In this document: positions 9,371 to 17,017 of the stretch, one piece after another
How the letters are laid out: each line of letters starts with the position of its first letter
Numbering within the stretch: the first letter of the stretch is position 1
Assembly (NCBI GenBank): GCA_028279755.1
Contig: JANQNB010000010.1
Span: 28,963-92,962 of the forward strand
DNA length: 64,000 nt
Source: Candidatus Nanoarchaeia archaeon
Lineage (GTDB): Archaea > Nanobdellota > Nanobdellia > Woesearchaeales > UBA525
Direction of reading: 5' to 3'
Translations under genes and position numbers: made by a program
The notes under the pieces: model-generated
The model's input: only the letters and a program-made list of their open reading frames with translations
What the model was told of the DNA's origin: nothing
The model's database searches: none

Positions 9371-9640
9371 TACTGCCTTGGCCTAAATGCCGAGCCCGAG
9401 CATGAGCGCAGCTCATAAAGTGAGGGCTCGGTCTCTGCTCGCACCGGAGGGAGAGCACGACGCCGCAGTAGGGCGCTGCCACCGCGGCGCTCTCACTGCG
9501 TATGGTTTGTGCTGCGGCCCTCTCGCTACGCATGGTTCGCGAGTGTCTTCGCGAACCTGGGAACGCAGTGACCATGTCGGGCCAAGGCAGCACAAACCTG
9601 TGAACGACAGTGACCATGCCGCGCCAAGGCGGTGGCAGCG
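9371..9640. repeat. Non-coding region of nested inverted and direct repeats
   Basis: This gap between divergent genes holds no convincing gene but is full of repeat structure. A 9-bp perfect hairpin (GGTTCGCGA, 6-nt loop, TCGCGAACC) spans 9534-9557. A 12-bp perfect inverted repeat, GGTTTGTGCTGC at 9504-9515, pairs with 9587-9598. TCACTGCG at 9493-9500 pairs with 9564-9571. CCGAGCCC pairs with GGGCTCGG across 9390-9431, enclosing an ATGAGC-GCA-GCTCAT hairpin. Two direct copies of about 36 nt start at 9554 and 9595. Words from here, such as CTCTCGCTA and GCCAAGGC/GCCTTGGC, recur at 47077-47181. It may be a dispersed repeat family, a MITE remnant or a structured RNA. Confidence 0.6.
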
Positions 9641-9655
9641 CAGAGCGCGAAAGCA

Positions 9656-9663
9656 TTAAATAG
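9656..9663 (+). promoter_or_regulatory. TATA box before the paralogous helical protein pair
   Basis: TTAAATAG, centred 26 nt before ATG 9686. This spacing predicts a leaderless transcript and rules out the upstream GTG at 9632 as start. Confidence 0.55.
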
Positions 9664-9685
9664 TACCCCTCGACTATTATCTGCG

Positions 9686-10180
9686 ATGGACTCCTTCGTT
9701 GCGGCGAGAGATGGCGCGCGCAAGAAGCTCTCGGTAGCGGATCATATCCTCACGCAGACCTATCCGCTGGTCAAGGACCCGAAGCTGCTGGTGGCAGTGC
9801 TCCAGAACCTCTACGAGGCTGTGGAGGCTGGGATCAGCGCCATGCTCCAGTACGAGGCTGACCGCAATCGACTCACGCTCGTGGCTGAGGATTTCGACGC
9901 GCAGCTGGCCTTGTTCCGGCAGCACGTCGTGCCGAGCTACAACGTGCCCCTTGAATTCATGCGTTTCGTGGGCGAGCTCCGGGAGACGATCAAGGAGCAC
10001 CGCGCCAGTCCTGTGGAGTTCGTCAGAAAAGGGACATTCGTGATTTGCGACGAAGGCTATAGGATCCGAACGTTGAGCGCTGACCAGCTCAAGCGGCACA
10101 TGCAGCGCGCCAAGGCCTTTGTCAGCTTCATGGAAGAGAAGGTGAATAGAAATGATGCAGTCATTGCACGACGCGGTTGA
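9686..10180 (+). CDS. Small all-helical protein, HEPN-like (tentative), paralogue of the next gene
   Basis: A 164-aa protein with no recognised domain, predicted mostly alpha-helical. Residues about 15-55 (ADHILTQTYPLVKD, then VLQNLYEAVEAGISAML) match the pattern of the next gene (VDHLIYVSLKYTRTVD, then ILNILNRMVDGYSFLVDALL). The two therefore look like diverged paralogues that may form a heterodimer. Two-helix arrangements of this type resemble minimal HEPN proteins, but no clear catalytic motif is visible here. The reading frame overlaps the next gene by 29 nt. Start ATG 9686 follows from the TATA box. Confidence 0.7.
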   Translation: MDSFVAARDGARKKLSVADHILTQTYPLVKDPKLLVAVLQNLYEAVEAGISAMLQYEADRNRLTLVAEDFDAQLALFRQHVVPSYNVPLEFMRFVGELRETIKEHRASPVEFVRKGTFVICDEGYRIRTLSADQLKRHMQRAKAFVSFMEEKVNRNDAVIARRG

Positions 10181-10652
10181 AGAGCTCAAACGGGTCGATC
10201 ATCTCATATATGTCAGTCTGAAATACACCCGCACGGTCGATGTGATCCTGAACATCCTCAACCGGATGGTGGACGGCTATTCCTTCCTCGTGGACGCGCT
10301 GCTCCAGCACGCGGAGCAGGAGAAGAAGCTTGCCGTGCCCATTCCCGGCAGTGCGATCGAGAAAGCGGACGTGGTCAAGGACATGCACAAGGAGGATGTC
10401 ACCGTCGTTGACAACATGGAGCTCTACTTGCTCCTGCGCAAGCTCCTGCGCGCCAAGAACATCGAGCGCGAGCAGGAATACCGGCGCCATGTCACGATGA
10501 AGACGATCATCGAAGGCCGGGAAGAGATTGTGAACATCGACATCATCACGAACTACTACCTGTTCCAGCGCGACTTCCTCGCACACGTGCAGAAGCTTCT
10601 CGGCGTGAAGAACGAGGACATGCACCGCGAAGACGACAACCCGTACTTTTGA
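10152..10652 (+). CDS. Small all-helical protein, HEPN-like (tentative), paralogue of the previous gene
   Basis: A 166-aa helical protein with no recognised domain, starting at ATG 10152 (a second ATG follows directly). A GGTGA ribosome-binding site lies 8-13 nt upstream, inside the preceding gene. The N-terminal about 50 residues resemble those of the preceding protein. A REQEYRRH segment in the middle fits the loose R-x(4-6)-H pattern of HEPN ribonucleases, though one match to so short a pattern is weak evidence. The C-terminus is strongly charged. Co-translation with its neighbour suggests a stable complex. Confidence 0.7.
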   Translation: MMQSLHDAVEELKRVDHLIYVSLKYTRTVDVILNILNRMVDGYSFLVDALLQHAEQEKKLAVPIPGSAIEKADVVKDMHKEDVTVVDNMELYLLLRKLLRAKNIEREQEYRRHVTMKTIIEGREEIVNIDIITNYYLFQRDFLAHVQKLLGVKNEDMHREDDNPYF

Positions 10653-10659
10653 GGCGAAA

Positions 10660-10872
10660 ATGCTGAGCCAGTTTGCCAGGATGAAAAAGCATCACCAGAT
10701 CGTCTTCGCCATTCTCATCGCGTTCGCGGTCATCGCGTTCTGGCGCGGCGTCTGGGGCCTGATGGACGAGTATCTCTTGCCGAACAATTACCAGCTCAGC
10801 CTGTGGATCGGCTTGGCTATCGGCCTTGTCATCCTCATCGCGACGCATTATGCTCCAAAGGAACTCATGTGA
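10660..10872 (+). CDS. Two-helix small membrane protein
   Basis: A 70-aa protein with two hydrophobic segments, at about residues 15-33 (IVFAILIAFAVIAFWRGVW) and 47-62 (LWIGLAIGLVILIATHY), joined by a short loop with DEYLLPNN. It follows the helical pair by 7 nt with GAGGCGAAA just before the ATG, so it is probably in their operon. It may anchor them at the membrane. Function is unknown. Confidence 0.65.
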   Translation: MLSQFARMKKHHQIVFAILIAFAVIAFWRGVWGLMDEYLLPNNYQLSLWIGLAIGLVILIATHYAPKELM

Positions 10873-10877
10873 AAACA

Positions 10878-10885
10878 TTTTAAAA
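10878..10885 (+). promoter_or_regulatory. TATA box of the CorA gene
   Basis: TTTTAAAA, centred 26 nt before ATG 10908, which makes the transcript leaderless. Confidence 0.55.
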
Positions 10886-10907
10886 GCCAGAGTGCTGGAA
10901 TTCTCCT

Positions 10908-11969
10908 ATGCGATTCTTCGGCAGGAAAGCGCGGAAAGTCGGCTTACCTCCTGGCTCTGTCGTGTATACTGGTCCTGAGAAAGAGGAGAAGGTCAAGATC
11001 TCCCTGCTGGATTACACTGAGAAACAGGTGCAGGAGCGCGCCGTGTCGCTCGAAGAGGCAGTCAAGTTCCTGAAGCGTTCCCGCTCGGTGTCGTGGTTCA
11101 ACATCGACGGCATCCACAATCCGAAGGTGATCGCAGAGCTGGGAAAGCGGTTCAAGCTGCACCCTCTGGTGATGGAGGACATCTGCAGCACTGACCAGCG
11201 GCCGAAGCTCGAAGAATACGACGATTATCTCTATCTCGTCATCCGGATGCTCTGGTACAATGAGAAGCATCGCCGTGTCGAGAGCGAGCAGCTCAGCCTG
11301 ATCCTCGGCCGTGGCTATGTCTTGAGCTTCCAAGAGCGCGCTGGCGACGTCTTCCAGGGTGTCCGTGACAGGATCAGGAACGGCAAGGGCCGGATCCGGA
11401 AGAAAGGACCGGATTACCTGGCATATGCGCTGTTTGACGCTGTCGTTGATCATTACTTCGTGATACTCGAGCATTTCGGCGATGAAGTGGAAAGGCTGGA
11501 AGCGGCGCTTGTGAAGAATCCCGGAAAGAAGACCCTGCACAAGATCAACGAGCTGAAACGCGAGGCCCTGTTCTTGCGGCGTTCAGTGTGGCCGCTTCGT
11601 GAGATGCTGAGCAGCCTGCAACGCGCTGGCACCAAACATGTCAAGACAGGGACACTGCATTTCCTTCGTGACGTGTACGACCACACGATCCAGGTGATCG
11701 ACACGATCGAGACGCTCCGTGACATGGTCTCTGGAATGTTGGACATCTATCTCAGCAGCGTGAGCAATAAGATGAATGAAGTGATGAAAGTGCTCACTAT
11801 TATCGCGACCATTTTTATCCCTTTGACGTTCATCACCGGCTTGTATGGCATGAACTTCAGGAACATGCCTGAATTGCTCTGGCCAGCAGGCTATTTTATC
11901 ATTCTTGGCGTGATGCTCGTCATCTTCATCGGGCAATTGTGGTATTTCTGGAGAAAAGGCTGGTTGTGA
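10908..11969 (+). CDS. corA: CorA family Mg2+/divalent cation channel
   Basis: Pentameric channel for magnesium or cobalt uptake. At 353 aa it has the usual family length: a soluble N-terminal domain, a long stalk helix (about residues 200-290), and two C-terminal transmembrane helices. The diagnostic YGMN motif follows the first helix (TIFIPLTFITGLYGMN), followed by FRNMPEL in the loop. The C-terminus is basic (YFWRKGWL). Transcribed from its own leaderless promoter. Which metal it prefers cannot be told. Confidence 0.95.
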   Translation: MRFFGRKARKVGLPPGSVVYTGPEKEEKVKISLLDYTEKQVQERAVSLEEAVKFLKRSRSVSWFNIDGIHNPKVIAELGKRFKLHPLVMEDICSTDQRPKLEEYDDYLYLVIRMLWYNEKHRRVESEQLSLILGRGYVLSFQERAGDVFQGVRDRIRNGKGRIRKKGPDYLAYALFDAVVDHYFVILEHFGDEVERLEAALVKNPGKKTLHKINELKREALFLRRSVWPLREMLSSLQRAGTKHVKTGTLHFLRDVYDHTIQVIDTIETLRDMVSGMLDIYLSSVSNKMNEVMKVLTIIATIFIPLTFITGLYGMNFRNMPELLWPAGYFIILGVMLVIFIGQLWYFWRKGWL

Positions 11970-11974
11970 GGAGT

Positions 11975-11984
11975 CTTTTTAAAC
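11975..11984 (+). promoter_or_regulatory. TATA box of the THUMP methyltransferase gene
   Basis: CTTTTTAAAC, centred 26 nt before ATG 12006. It selects that ATG over the upstream TTG at 11997. Confidence 0.55.
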
Positions 11985-12005
11985 CAACCCTGATTCTTGG
12001 CGAAT

Positions 12006-13130
12006 ATGAAGATAGCAGTACTCTGCGACCCTGGCTGCGAAGACATCGCAGCTTTGGAAGTCAAGGAACTCATCAAGAAAACAGCGACAAAGAAGAAAGG
12101 CTATGTCGTGGCAGAGTGCTCGACTGAGCAGGCTGCGTTCTTGTGCTACAGGTCCCAATGCGCTTCACGCATCCTCGCAGTGATTACAGAAGGAAAGATC
12201 GCAAAACCACAGGACACAATAAAAAATAAAAAAATAATTCTGGATTTTGACTATTCCCTTTTCCTGAAAGATACCTTCCGAGCGACGTGCGAACGCCACG
12301 GCTCGCACAAATGGCAGGCACGTGAAGTCGAGGAAGAAATCGGCGCGCTCTTGCACACAGAGAAGAAGCTGAAAGTGGATCTCGAAGATGCGGACATGGA
12401 CCTCTGGTGCAAAGTGACGGGCGAGCATTACGTCGTTGGTGTCGATCTCTGCGGCCGCGATCTCGGCAAGCGGGAATACAAAGCCTTCCACACGCGACGC
12501 TCGCTTCGTGGCACCATCGCATACGCAGCGGTACGTGCTGCAGGTTTTTCCGGCACAGAAACCCTTGTCGACCCCTTCAGCCTGGACGGTGGCATCCCGA
12601 TCGAGGCGGCGATGTTCGCGACACAGCTGCCGGTGCAGAAGTACAAGAAAGACTTCGCATTCACGAGCATGCCGTTTGCAAAGGACACGGACTGGGACGC
12701 GTTCTTTGCTAAAGAAGACGAGAAAGCGACAAAAGAGACAAAGATCACTGGCTTCGCGCCGCAAGTCCGCACTTTGAAGATGGCGCGCGGCAATGCCAAG
12801 CTTGCTGGAGTAGACAAAGCCTTCACGATCACGAAATGCGAAGTGAACTGGCTTGACACGAAGTTCAAGGAAGGCGAAGTCGACATGATTGTGACCTTGC
12901 CGCCCTGCTCAGGAAAAAACACCCCTCTCAAAGATGTTGAAAAAATTCAGGATGACTTATTCTATCAATGCAGGTATGTGTTGAAGCAAGGCGGCACTGT
13001 TCTCCTCATCGCAGAGAAGAAAGCAGAGTTCCTCAACGCAGCGCAACGACATAAGTTCAAATTACAAAAAGAAAAAGAAGTTCATATGGGTGGCACTGCA
13101 TTGTTGTTCCTTGTTTTTGGCAAGACCTAG
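12006..13130 (+). CDS. THUMP-domain RNA methyltransferase-like protein with altered catalytic motifs
   Basis: Resembles the Trm14/TrmN-type N2-guanosine tRNA methyltransferases (UPF0020). The 374-aa protein has an N-terminal THUMP-like RNA-binding region (about residues 1-150) and a Rossmann methyltransferase region introduced by FHTRRSLRGTIAYAAV. In the family the SAM loop reads DPFCGSGTIPIEAA; here it is DPFSLDGGIPIEAA. The catalytic N/D-PP-Y/F motif is replaced by LPPCSGKN. These changes suggest altered or lost activity, or an unusual subfamily. The 3' end overlaps the convergent gene by 4 nt. An A-rich stretch at 12218-12240 stays in frame. Confidence 0.75.
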   Translation: MKIAVLCDPGCEDIAALEVKELIKKTATKKKGYVVAECSTEQAAFLCYRSQCASRILAVITEGKIAKPQDTIKNKKIILDFDYSLFLKDTFRATCERHGSHKWQAREVEEEIGALLHTEKKLKVDLEDADMDLWCKVTGEHYVVGVDLCGRDLGKREYKAFHTRRSLRGTIAYAAVRAAGFSGTETLVDPFSLDGGIPIEAAMFATQLPVQKYKKDFAFTSMPFAKDTDWDAFFAKEDEKATKETKITGFAPQVRTLKMARGNAKLAGVDKAFTITKCEVNWLDTKFKEGEVDMIVTLPPCSGKNTPLKDVEKIQDDLFYQCRYVLKQGGTVLLIAEKKAEFLNAAQRHKFKLQKEKEVHMGGTALLFLVFGKT

Positions 13131-14536
13131 TTAAGGATCACGATTTTCCCTTTGCCGTCAAGCTTGATCTGCATGCCGTCTTTCAACATGTCTGTTGCGC
13201 CCTTTGCACCGACAACGCAGGGGATGCCGAGTTCACGCGCGATGATCGCTGCATGACAGGTGACACTACCTTCGTCTGTGATGATGGCTTTCGCTTTCCG
13301 CATTGCTGGCACAAAATCCTGCCGTGTCATCGCTGCAACAAGGATATCCCCTTGCTTGACTTTTGTCAGATCTTTGTTCGTATACACGATGCGCGCCCTG
13401 CCGCTTACTGTGCCTTGCGATCCGACAAGTCCTTGCAGCGTTTGTGCAGCCTCTATTTCTCCATAGAGCTGCAGCAGCTCTGCGCGTTTGCGCGCGTCCT
13501 CGCCCGAGCAGATCTCAATCTTATTGCCACACTGATACAGTAAGAGCGCGCTTTGTCGCTTCTTGATCTCGTGCTTATTGAAGCGGTCAGCGCGCTTCAG
13601 ATGCTGCACGATTTCTTGATTTGTCAACAAGGCTGTATCTTCGACTCTCAAGCCAATGCGGTCGCCGATCACCTGATAGAAATCACGCAAGCACAGATTA
13701 AGTTTCTGGCGTACCATATCCCGATAATCCCTGAGATATACAGCTTTTTTGAGCATGACGATCAAGTGCTCAAGCTCAGGGCTTGGCGCAAGGTGTTGCA
13801 TCGCTGTCCTGAACTTCTTCTCACGATCATGATATGACGTCTCCAGGCGAGCAAGCTCTTCAGTCGCATCCTCGATTCCGTACAATTGTTCGAGGAAGTG
13901 CTCTTCATTGTATGGCTCGTGATCGAAATCGAACATCGGGATGTGCCGATACTTCGCAGCATGCGCTGCAATCTTTGATTCGTCTCCTTCAAGCGCGAGC
14001 CGCAACAGGTCCATGCGTTCGTTCGTGACATCGTTGGGTTTCACAGGAACTGAAAATGTACGACTTAGTTCCTTTGCTTTGTCGCTGCCGACATGCGATT
14101 CGAGCAATTCCTCGACTTTCATGACAATGCGTTCACAAATTCGGAACGCCATCCACATCCGTGTGTAGAACTCGCTATGCAGCACAGTCAATTCTTCGTA
14201 CAATGTGCAGAGATCCCTATTGCCAAGGTCTGCAGCATTCTTGACGAGCGCTTTGACATACTCATAGGTCTCCTCAACAAACTCCTTTGCCTCAGGCACC
14301 ATGCCGAGCACAAAATGATGATCGTCAAGCAGCGCATCAAGGTCTCGATTGAATTGCGCAAGCTCGTTCTTGTCGACAAAGTAATCTGTCTTGTTCCCGT
14401 CGCAATACACGAGGGAGTTCTTGACAGCAGCGCCGTAGCGCTTCTTGAAATGCTCGTCAAAGCCATAGTTCCAAGCCATGAGCACTTGTGGCGCGACGCG
14501 TCGTGTGATGAGTTTTATCCAGTCTTTATCTTTCAT
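13127..14536 (-). CDS. Protein with C-terminal PEP-utilising phosphohistidine swivel domain
   Basis: A 469-aa protein. The last about 100 residues form the mobile (swivelling) domain of PEP synthase, PPDK and enzyme I: GTVSGRARIV, DILVAAMT, then ITDEGSVTCHAAIIARELGI with the phosphorylatable His. The N-terminal 350 residues are helical, and I see neither the ATP-grasp domain nor the TIM barrel of PEP synthase. It is therefore not a complete PEP synthase. ATG 14536 is preferred because GGGGTGGAAGG directly precedes it. Its role might be phosphotransfer with a partner encoded elsewhere. Confidence 0.8.
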   Translation of the reverse strand: MKDKDWIKLITRRVAPQVLMAWNYGFDEHFKKRYGAAVKNSLVYCDGNKTDYFVDKNELAQFNRDLDALLDDHHFVLGMVPEAKEFVEETYEYVKALVKNAADLGNRDLCTLYEELTVLHSEFYTRMWMAFRICERIVMKVEELLESHVGSDKAKELSRTFSVPVKPNDVTNERMDLLRLALEGDESKIAAHAAKYRHIPMFDFDHEPYNEEHFLEQLYGIEDATEELARLETSYHDREKKFRTAMQHLAPSPELEHLIVMLKKAVYLRDYRDMVRQKLNLCLRDFYQVIGDRIGLRVEDTALLTNQEIVQHLKRADRFNKHEIKKRQSALLLYQCGNKIEICSGEDARKRAELLQLYGEIEAAQTLQGLVGSQGTVSGRARIVYTNKDLTKVKQGDILVAAMTRQDFVPAMRKAKAIITDEGSVTCHAAIIARELGIPCVVGAKGATDMLKDGMQIKLDGKGKIVILN

Positions 14537-14567
14537 CCTTCCACCCCAAAATGAAATTGAAAGATGT

Positions 14568-15548
14568 TTACCCAAACTTCCTGTCGCTCGCGCTGAAATC
14601 GATCTCGTAGCTCGAGGCCTGTCTGTGCAACGCAGTCATGCCAGGTGATGCAAGTGCTTGACGGATCTGATCCAGACTATTTGCAACGAAGATCCGACCT
14701 TTTGTTGTCTCTGCATAACCTGTGACGTCATCCGGCAGTTCTCGACGAAGGAGATACACACTAGGATCCCCTAAATTCTCGTTTAGGTGTATTTGTCTGG
14801 CTGCGTCTGCCCAAATGCCTGCCTCGTTTTCGTTGTCGTCGATAAAGGCGTGGTACTGATGTACTTTACCACGCGATCCATGCTTCAGTCCGTGAATCTC
14901 AGTATCTTCAACAACTCCAGATTCGTGCAGTTTCCTCGCCTCATCAACAATATCATCTGCAGAACGCTGCTTTGCGGCGTGTCCTGGATAGGTTGTCCGG
15001 ACATTGCCGACCAGATCGTTCAAGCCGACTGCTGCGTGGAACTGATCAGGCATTTTCGGAGCGCCGGTAGAGTACCCTTTGAAGACACCGCCAGTTGATC
15101 GAACGTAGCCGACGAGTTCCTTGATGCCTTCGACAGGCTCGGCAGTGAGTTCTCCACTTGCAAGTGCTTCGCCTTGGATGTATTCCAACAGTGCCGTTGG
15201 AATCGGCTGCAAGAGCATCCATTTGAGTGTCCGCATTCCTGCTTCGTGAGCGAACTCCTCACTTGCGACGCTTGAGTCAATAGTCCCTGCGAGTTCGTGG
15301 ACGTGTCGACGAAAGATGCTATCGACATCAATACCTCTTTGGCCGTGATACGCTGCAACTGCTTCCGAAAAGCTTGCTGGCAAGAGTTCTGAAGCAAGGC
15401 GATCCTTCATCAGACTCTCTTGCACGATCCTGCCAGCTTCGCGCACCCATATCTCCTTTCGTTTGCTCTTGTCAAAGGTGAATGTTACGCCTCCGACGTC
15501 TGACAAAACGTTTCTAATGGTTTCTTCTCTTACATCTGACATGAACAT
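14568..15548 (-). CDS. Orphan protein, possibly HAD-like
   Basis: A 326-aa protein I do not recognise with confidence. An early GGVTFTFDKSK and a late HAFIDDNENEAG followed by FVANSLDQI recall motifs I and IV of HAD-superfamily phosphatases. The usual DxD of motif I is not present, so the assignment is tentative. ATG 15548 has GGGGGTTGAG at ribosome-binding distance. The next gene downstream starts 31 nt after the stop. A promoter at 15748-15758 predicts a leader of about 178 nt that contains a perfect palindrome. Confidence 0.6.
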   Translation of the reverse strand: MFMSDVREETIRNVLSDVGGVTFTFDKSKRKEIWVREAGRIVQESLMKDRLASELLPASFSEAVAAYHGQRGIDVDSIFRRHVHELAGTIDSSVASEEFAHEAGMRTLKWMLLQPIPTALLEYIQGEALASGELTAEPVEGIKELVGYVRSTGGVFKGYSTGAPKMPDQFHAAVGLNDLVGNVRTTYPGHAAKQRSADDIVDEARKLHESGVVEDTEIHGLKHGSRGKVHQYHAFIDDNENEAGIWADAARQIHLNENLGDPSVYLLRRELPDDVTGYAETTKGRIFVANSLDQIRQALASPGMTALHRQASSYEIDFSASDRKFG

Positions 15549-15700
15549 TTTCTCAACCCCCTAATTTGCTCTCCAGTTCTGCAACCGGTATAGGTTGCGT
15601 TCTGTGCTTCTGCTCTGCTTCTCTCTCCATTCTTTCAGCCACTGCATGATTCTCCCCCCTTTTTCCATAGCTCTCGCTATGTTTGTATCACTTCATTTTG

Positions 15701-15722
15701 GTAACCACGTTCGAGTGGTTAC
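15701..15722. promoter_or_regulatory. Palindromic operator candidate 1
   Basis: GTAACCAC and GTGGTTAC form perfect 8-bp arms around a 6-nt centre. It lies just downstream of the predicted start site of the minus-strand orphan, a repressor-like position. A related palindrome is at 15763-15780, and a TrmB regulator is encoded next door. Confidence 0.5.
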
Positions 15723-15747
15723 TTCTGTTTTGTAGATGGGCATTGAT

Positions 15748-15758
15748 GTATATATAGC
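15748..15758 (-). promoter_or_regulatory. TATA box of the orphan gene at 14568-15548
   Basis: GCTATATATAC on the minus strand, about 200 nt before the ATG. It sits between the two palindromes. Confidence 0.45.
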
Positions 15759-15762
15759 TTTG

Positions 15763-15780
15763 TGGTGGTGTTTACCACCA
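15763..15780. promoter_or_regulatory. Palindromic operator candidate 2
   Basis: TGGTGGT and ACCACCA form 7-bp arms around GTTT. It lies between the two divergent TATA boxes, immediately upstream of the one for the TrmB gene. The half-site TTTACCAC resembles GTAACCAC of the neighbouring palindrome. Confidence 0.5.
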
Positions 15781-15790
15781 ATAAACGAAA

Positions 15791-15800
15791 TTCATATAAG
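15791..15800 (+). promoter_or_regulatory. TATA box of the first TrmB gene
   Basis: TTCATATAAG, centred 30 nt before ATG 15826, consistent with a leaderless or nearly leaderless transcript. Confidence 0.5.
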
Positions 15801-15825
15801 TACAAAGCTCTGAAATCCCAAAATA

Positions 15826-16572
15826 ATGTACGCAGAGCTTCTCAGAGAGATTGGTCTGAGCCTCAATGAATCCAAGGTCTACGAAGCCCTCTTACAGCTT
15901 GGCGAAGCCTCGGTACAAGACATAGCGTTGAAGGCGAAAGTGCACAGGCGCAATGTCTATGACAGCCTGGCAAAGCTCGCAGAGAAGGGTCTTGCCAGCG
16001 AAGTCTTTGTCAAAGGCGAGAAGCACTTCAAAGCCATCAATCCGCGGCGCCTTATGGAGCTGCTGAAGGAAAAAGAGGGAAGGCTCGCTCGCGTCTTGCC
16101 AGACATGCAGATGCGCTTTGAAGGCTTTGAAGCAGAGGAAGAAGCATATTTGTACAAGGGCATCGAGGGTTTCAAGAATTATTTCCAGGATATGCTCAAG
16201 ACTAAGGAAACAGTGTATTTCATCGGCGCAAAAGCCTTTTGGCTCGACCCGCGCTTGAAACACTACTTGCCACGATTCCAACGCGAACGCAAACGCCTTG
16301 GAATAAAATTCATGCATATCTTTGATCATGAAGTCAAGGAGCAGAAGCCAGACATCTTGAAAGTGGTGGGCAAGCCGTACAAATTCTTGCCGAAAGGCTA
16401 CAGCAGCCCGACAGCTGTCGACATCTTTGGCGACTACGTGGTTACGTTCGTGGGCGTGAAGCCAGGGCAGCTCGAAGAAGAACCTGTCCAATTTGTCATG
16501 AAGTCACGACGCCTCGCTGACGGCTATCGCAAGTTTTGGCAATTCATGTGGGATAATCTCGCGGAAGAGTAA
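15826..16572 (+). CDS. TrmB family transcriptional regulator
   Basis: Archaeal regulator with a winged helix that binds DNA and a C-terminal effector domain, often for sugars. The 248-aa protein has the family's N-terminus: GLSLNESKVYEALLQLGEAS, then IALKAKVHRRNVYDSLAKL as the recognition helix region, and a wing ending HFKAINP. A short coiled coil is followed by a PLD-like sensor domain (YLYKGIEGFKNYFQDML). The divergent promoter region holds two related palindromes, so it probably regulates itself and the orphan gene at 14568. The half-size transporter downstream may be a target. Confidence 0.9.
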   Translation: MYAELLREIGLSLNESKVYEALLQLGEASVQDIALKAKVHRRNVYDSLAKLAEKGLASEVFVKGEKHFKAINPRRLMELLKEKEGRLARVLPDMQMRFEGFEAEEEAYLYKGIEGFKNYFQDMLKTKETVYFIGAKAFWLDPRLKHYLPRFQRERKRLGIKFMHIFDHEVKEQKPDILKVVGKPYKFLPKGYSSPTAVDIFGDYVVTFVGVKPGQLEEEPVQFVMKSRRLADGYRKFWQFMWDNLAEE

Positions 16573-16573
16573 T

Positions 16574-16582
16574 TTTTTATAC
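16574..16582 (+). promoter_or_regulatory. TATA box of the EamA-like gene
   Basis: TTTTTATAC, centred 26 nt before ATG 16604; predicts a leaderless transcript. Confidence 0.5.
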
Positions 16583-16603
16583 AATCACAGCATTACTTCC
16601 CGC

Positions 16604-17011
16604 ATGGATTACTACATCCTGCTTGCGATCCTCGCCATGCTGGGCTACGGCGTCACTGCCGTCATCTACAAACTTGCTGGCAAGAGCATCGACCCTGTTT
16701 CGATGACCTTGATGACCAGCGCGATGATGACCATCACCATTCTATTGTTCTGGTTATTCACCAAGCAGAAGAATGTCACTTTCCCTGGCCTTGGTTACGC
16801 TGGCATCGCTGGTATCATTGCTGGCTTGAGCTTCATCGCGTTCATCGCAGCAATCCATTTCGGCAAAGTCAGTGTCGCAACAACCTTGCGGGGACTCAGT
16901 TTCCTCGTGACAGTCATCATTGCAGTCTTGTTCCTTGCAGAGAAACTCACCTGGCTGAAAGCATTAGGTATTGGCTTTGCCGCAATAGCGATTGTTCTCT
17001 TGACGTTGTGA
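16604..17011 (+). CDS. Half-size EamA/DMT-superfamily transporter
   Basis: A 135-aa inner-membrane protein with four or five hydrophobic helices: IKLAGK-type turn after helix 1, LMTSAMMTITILLFWLF, GIIAGLSFIAFIAAI, LRGLSFLVTVIIAVLFLAEK and a last helix ending AIAIVLLTL. The arrangement AAIHFGKVSVATTLRGLS... LAEKLTWLKALG is typical of a single EamA repeat. Full-size members have two such repeats, so this one should work as a dimer. Six nt separate it from the hydrolase gene, which is probably cotranscribed. Confidence 0.85.
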   Translation: MDYYILLAILAMLGYGVTAVIYKLAGKSIDPVSMTLMTSAMMTITILLFWLFTKQKNVTFPGLGYAGIAGIIAGLSFIAFIAAIHFGKVSVATTLRGLSFLVTVIIAVLFLAEKLTWLKALGIGFAAIAIVLLTL

Positions 17012-17017
17012 TCTACC

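Noticed and set aside
12218..12240. Poly-A run in the THUMP gene as a programmed frameshift site
   Set aside because: The downstream frame is continuous with the expected methyltransferase region, so no frameshift is needed.
16604..17011. Truncated full-length EamA transporter
   Set aside because: The gene has a clean promoter, start and stop, and single-repeat members of this superfamily exist, so it is treated as complete.
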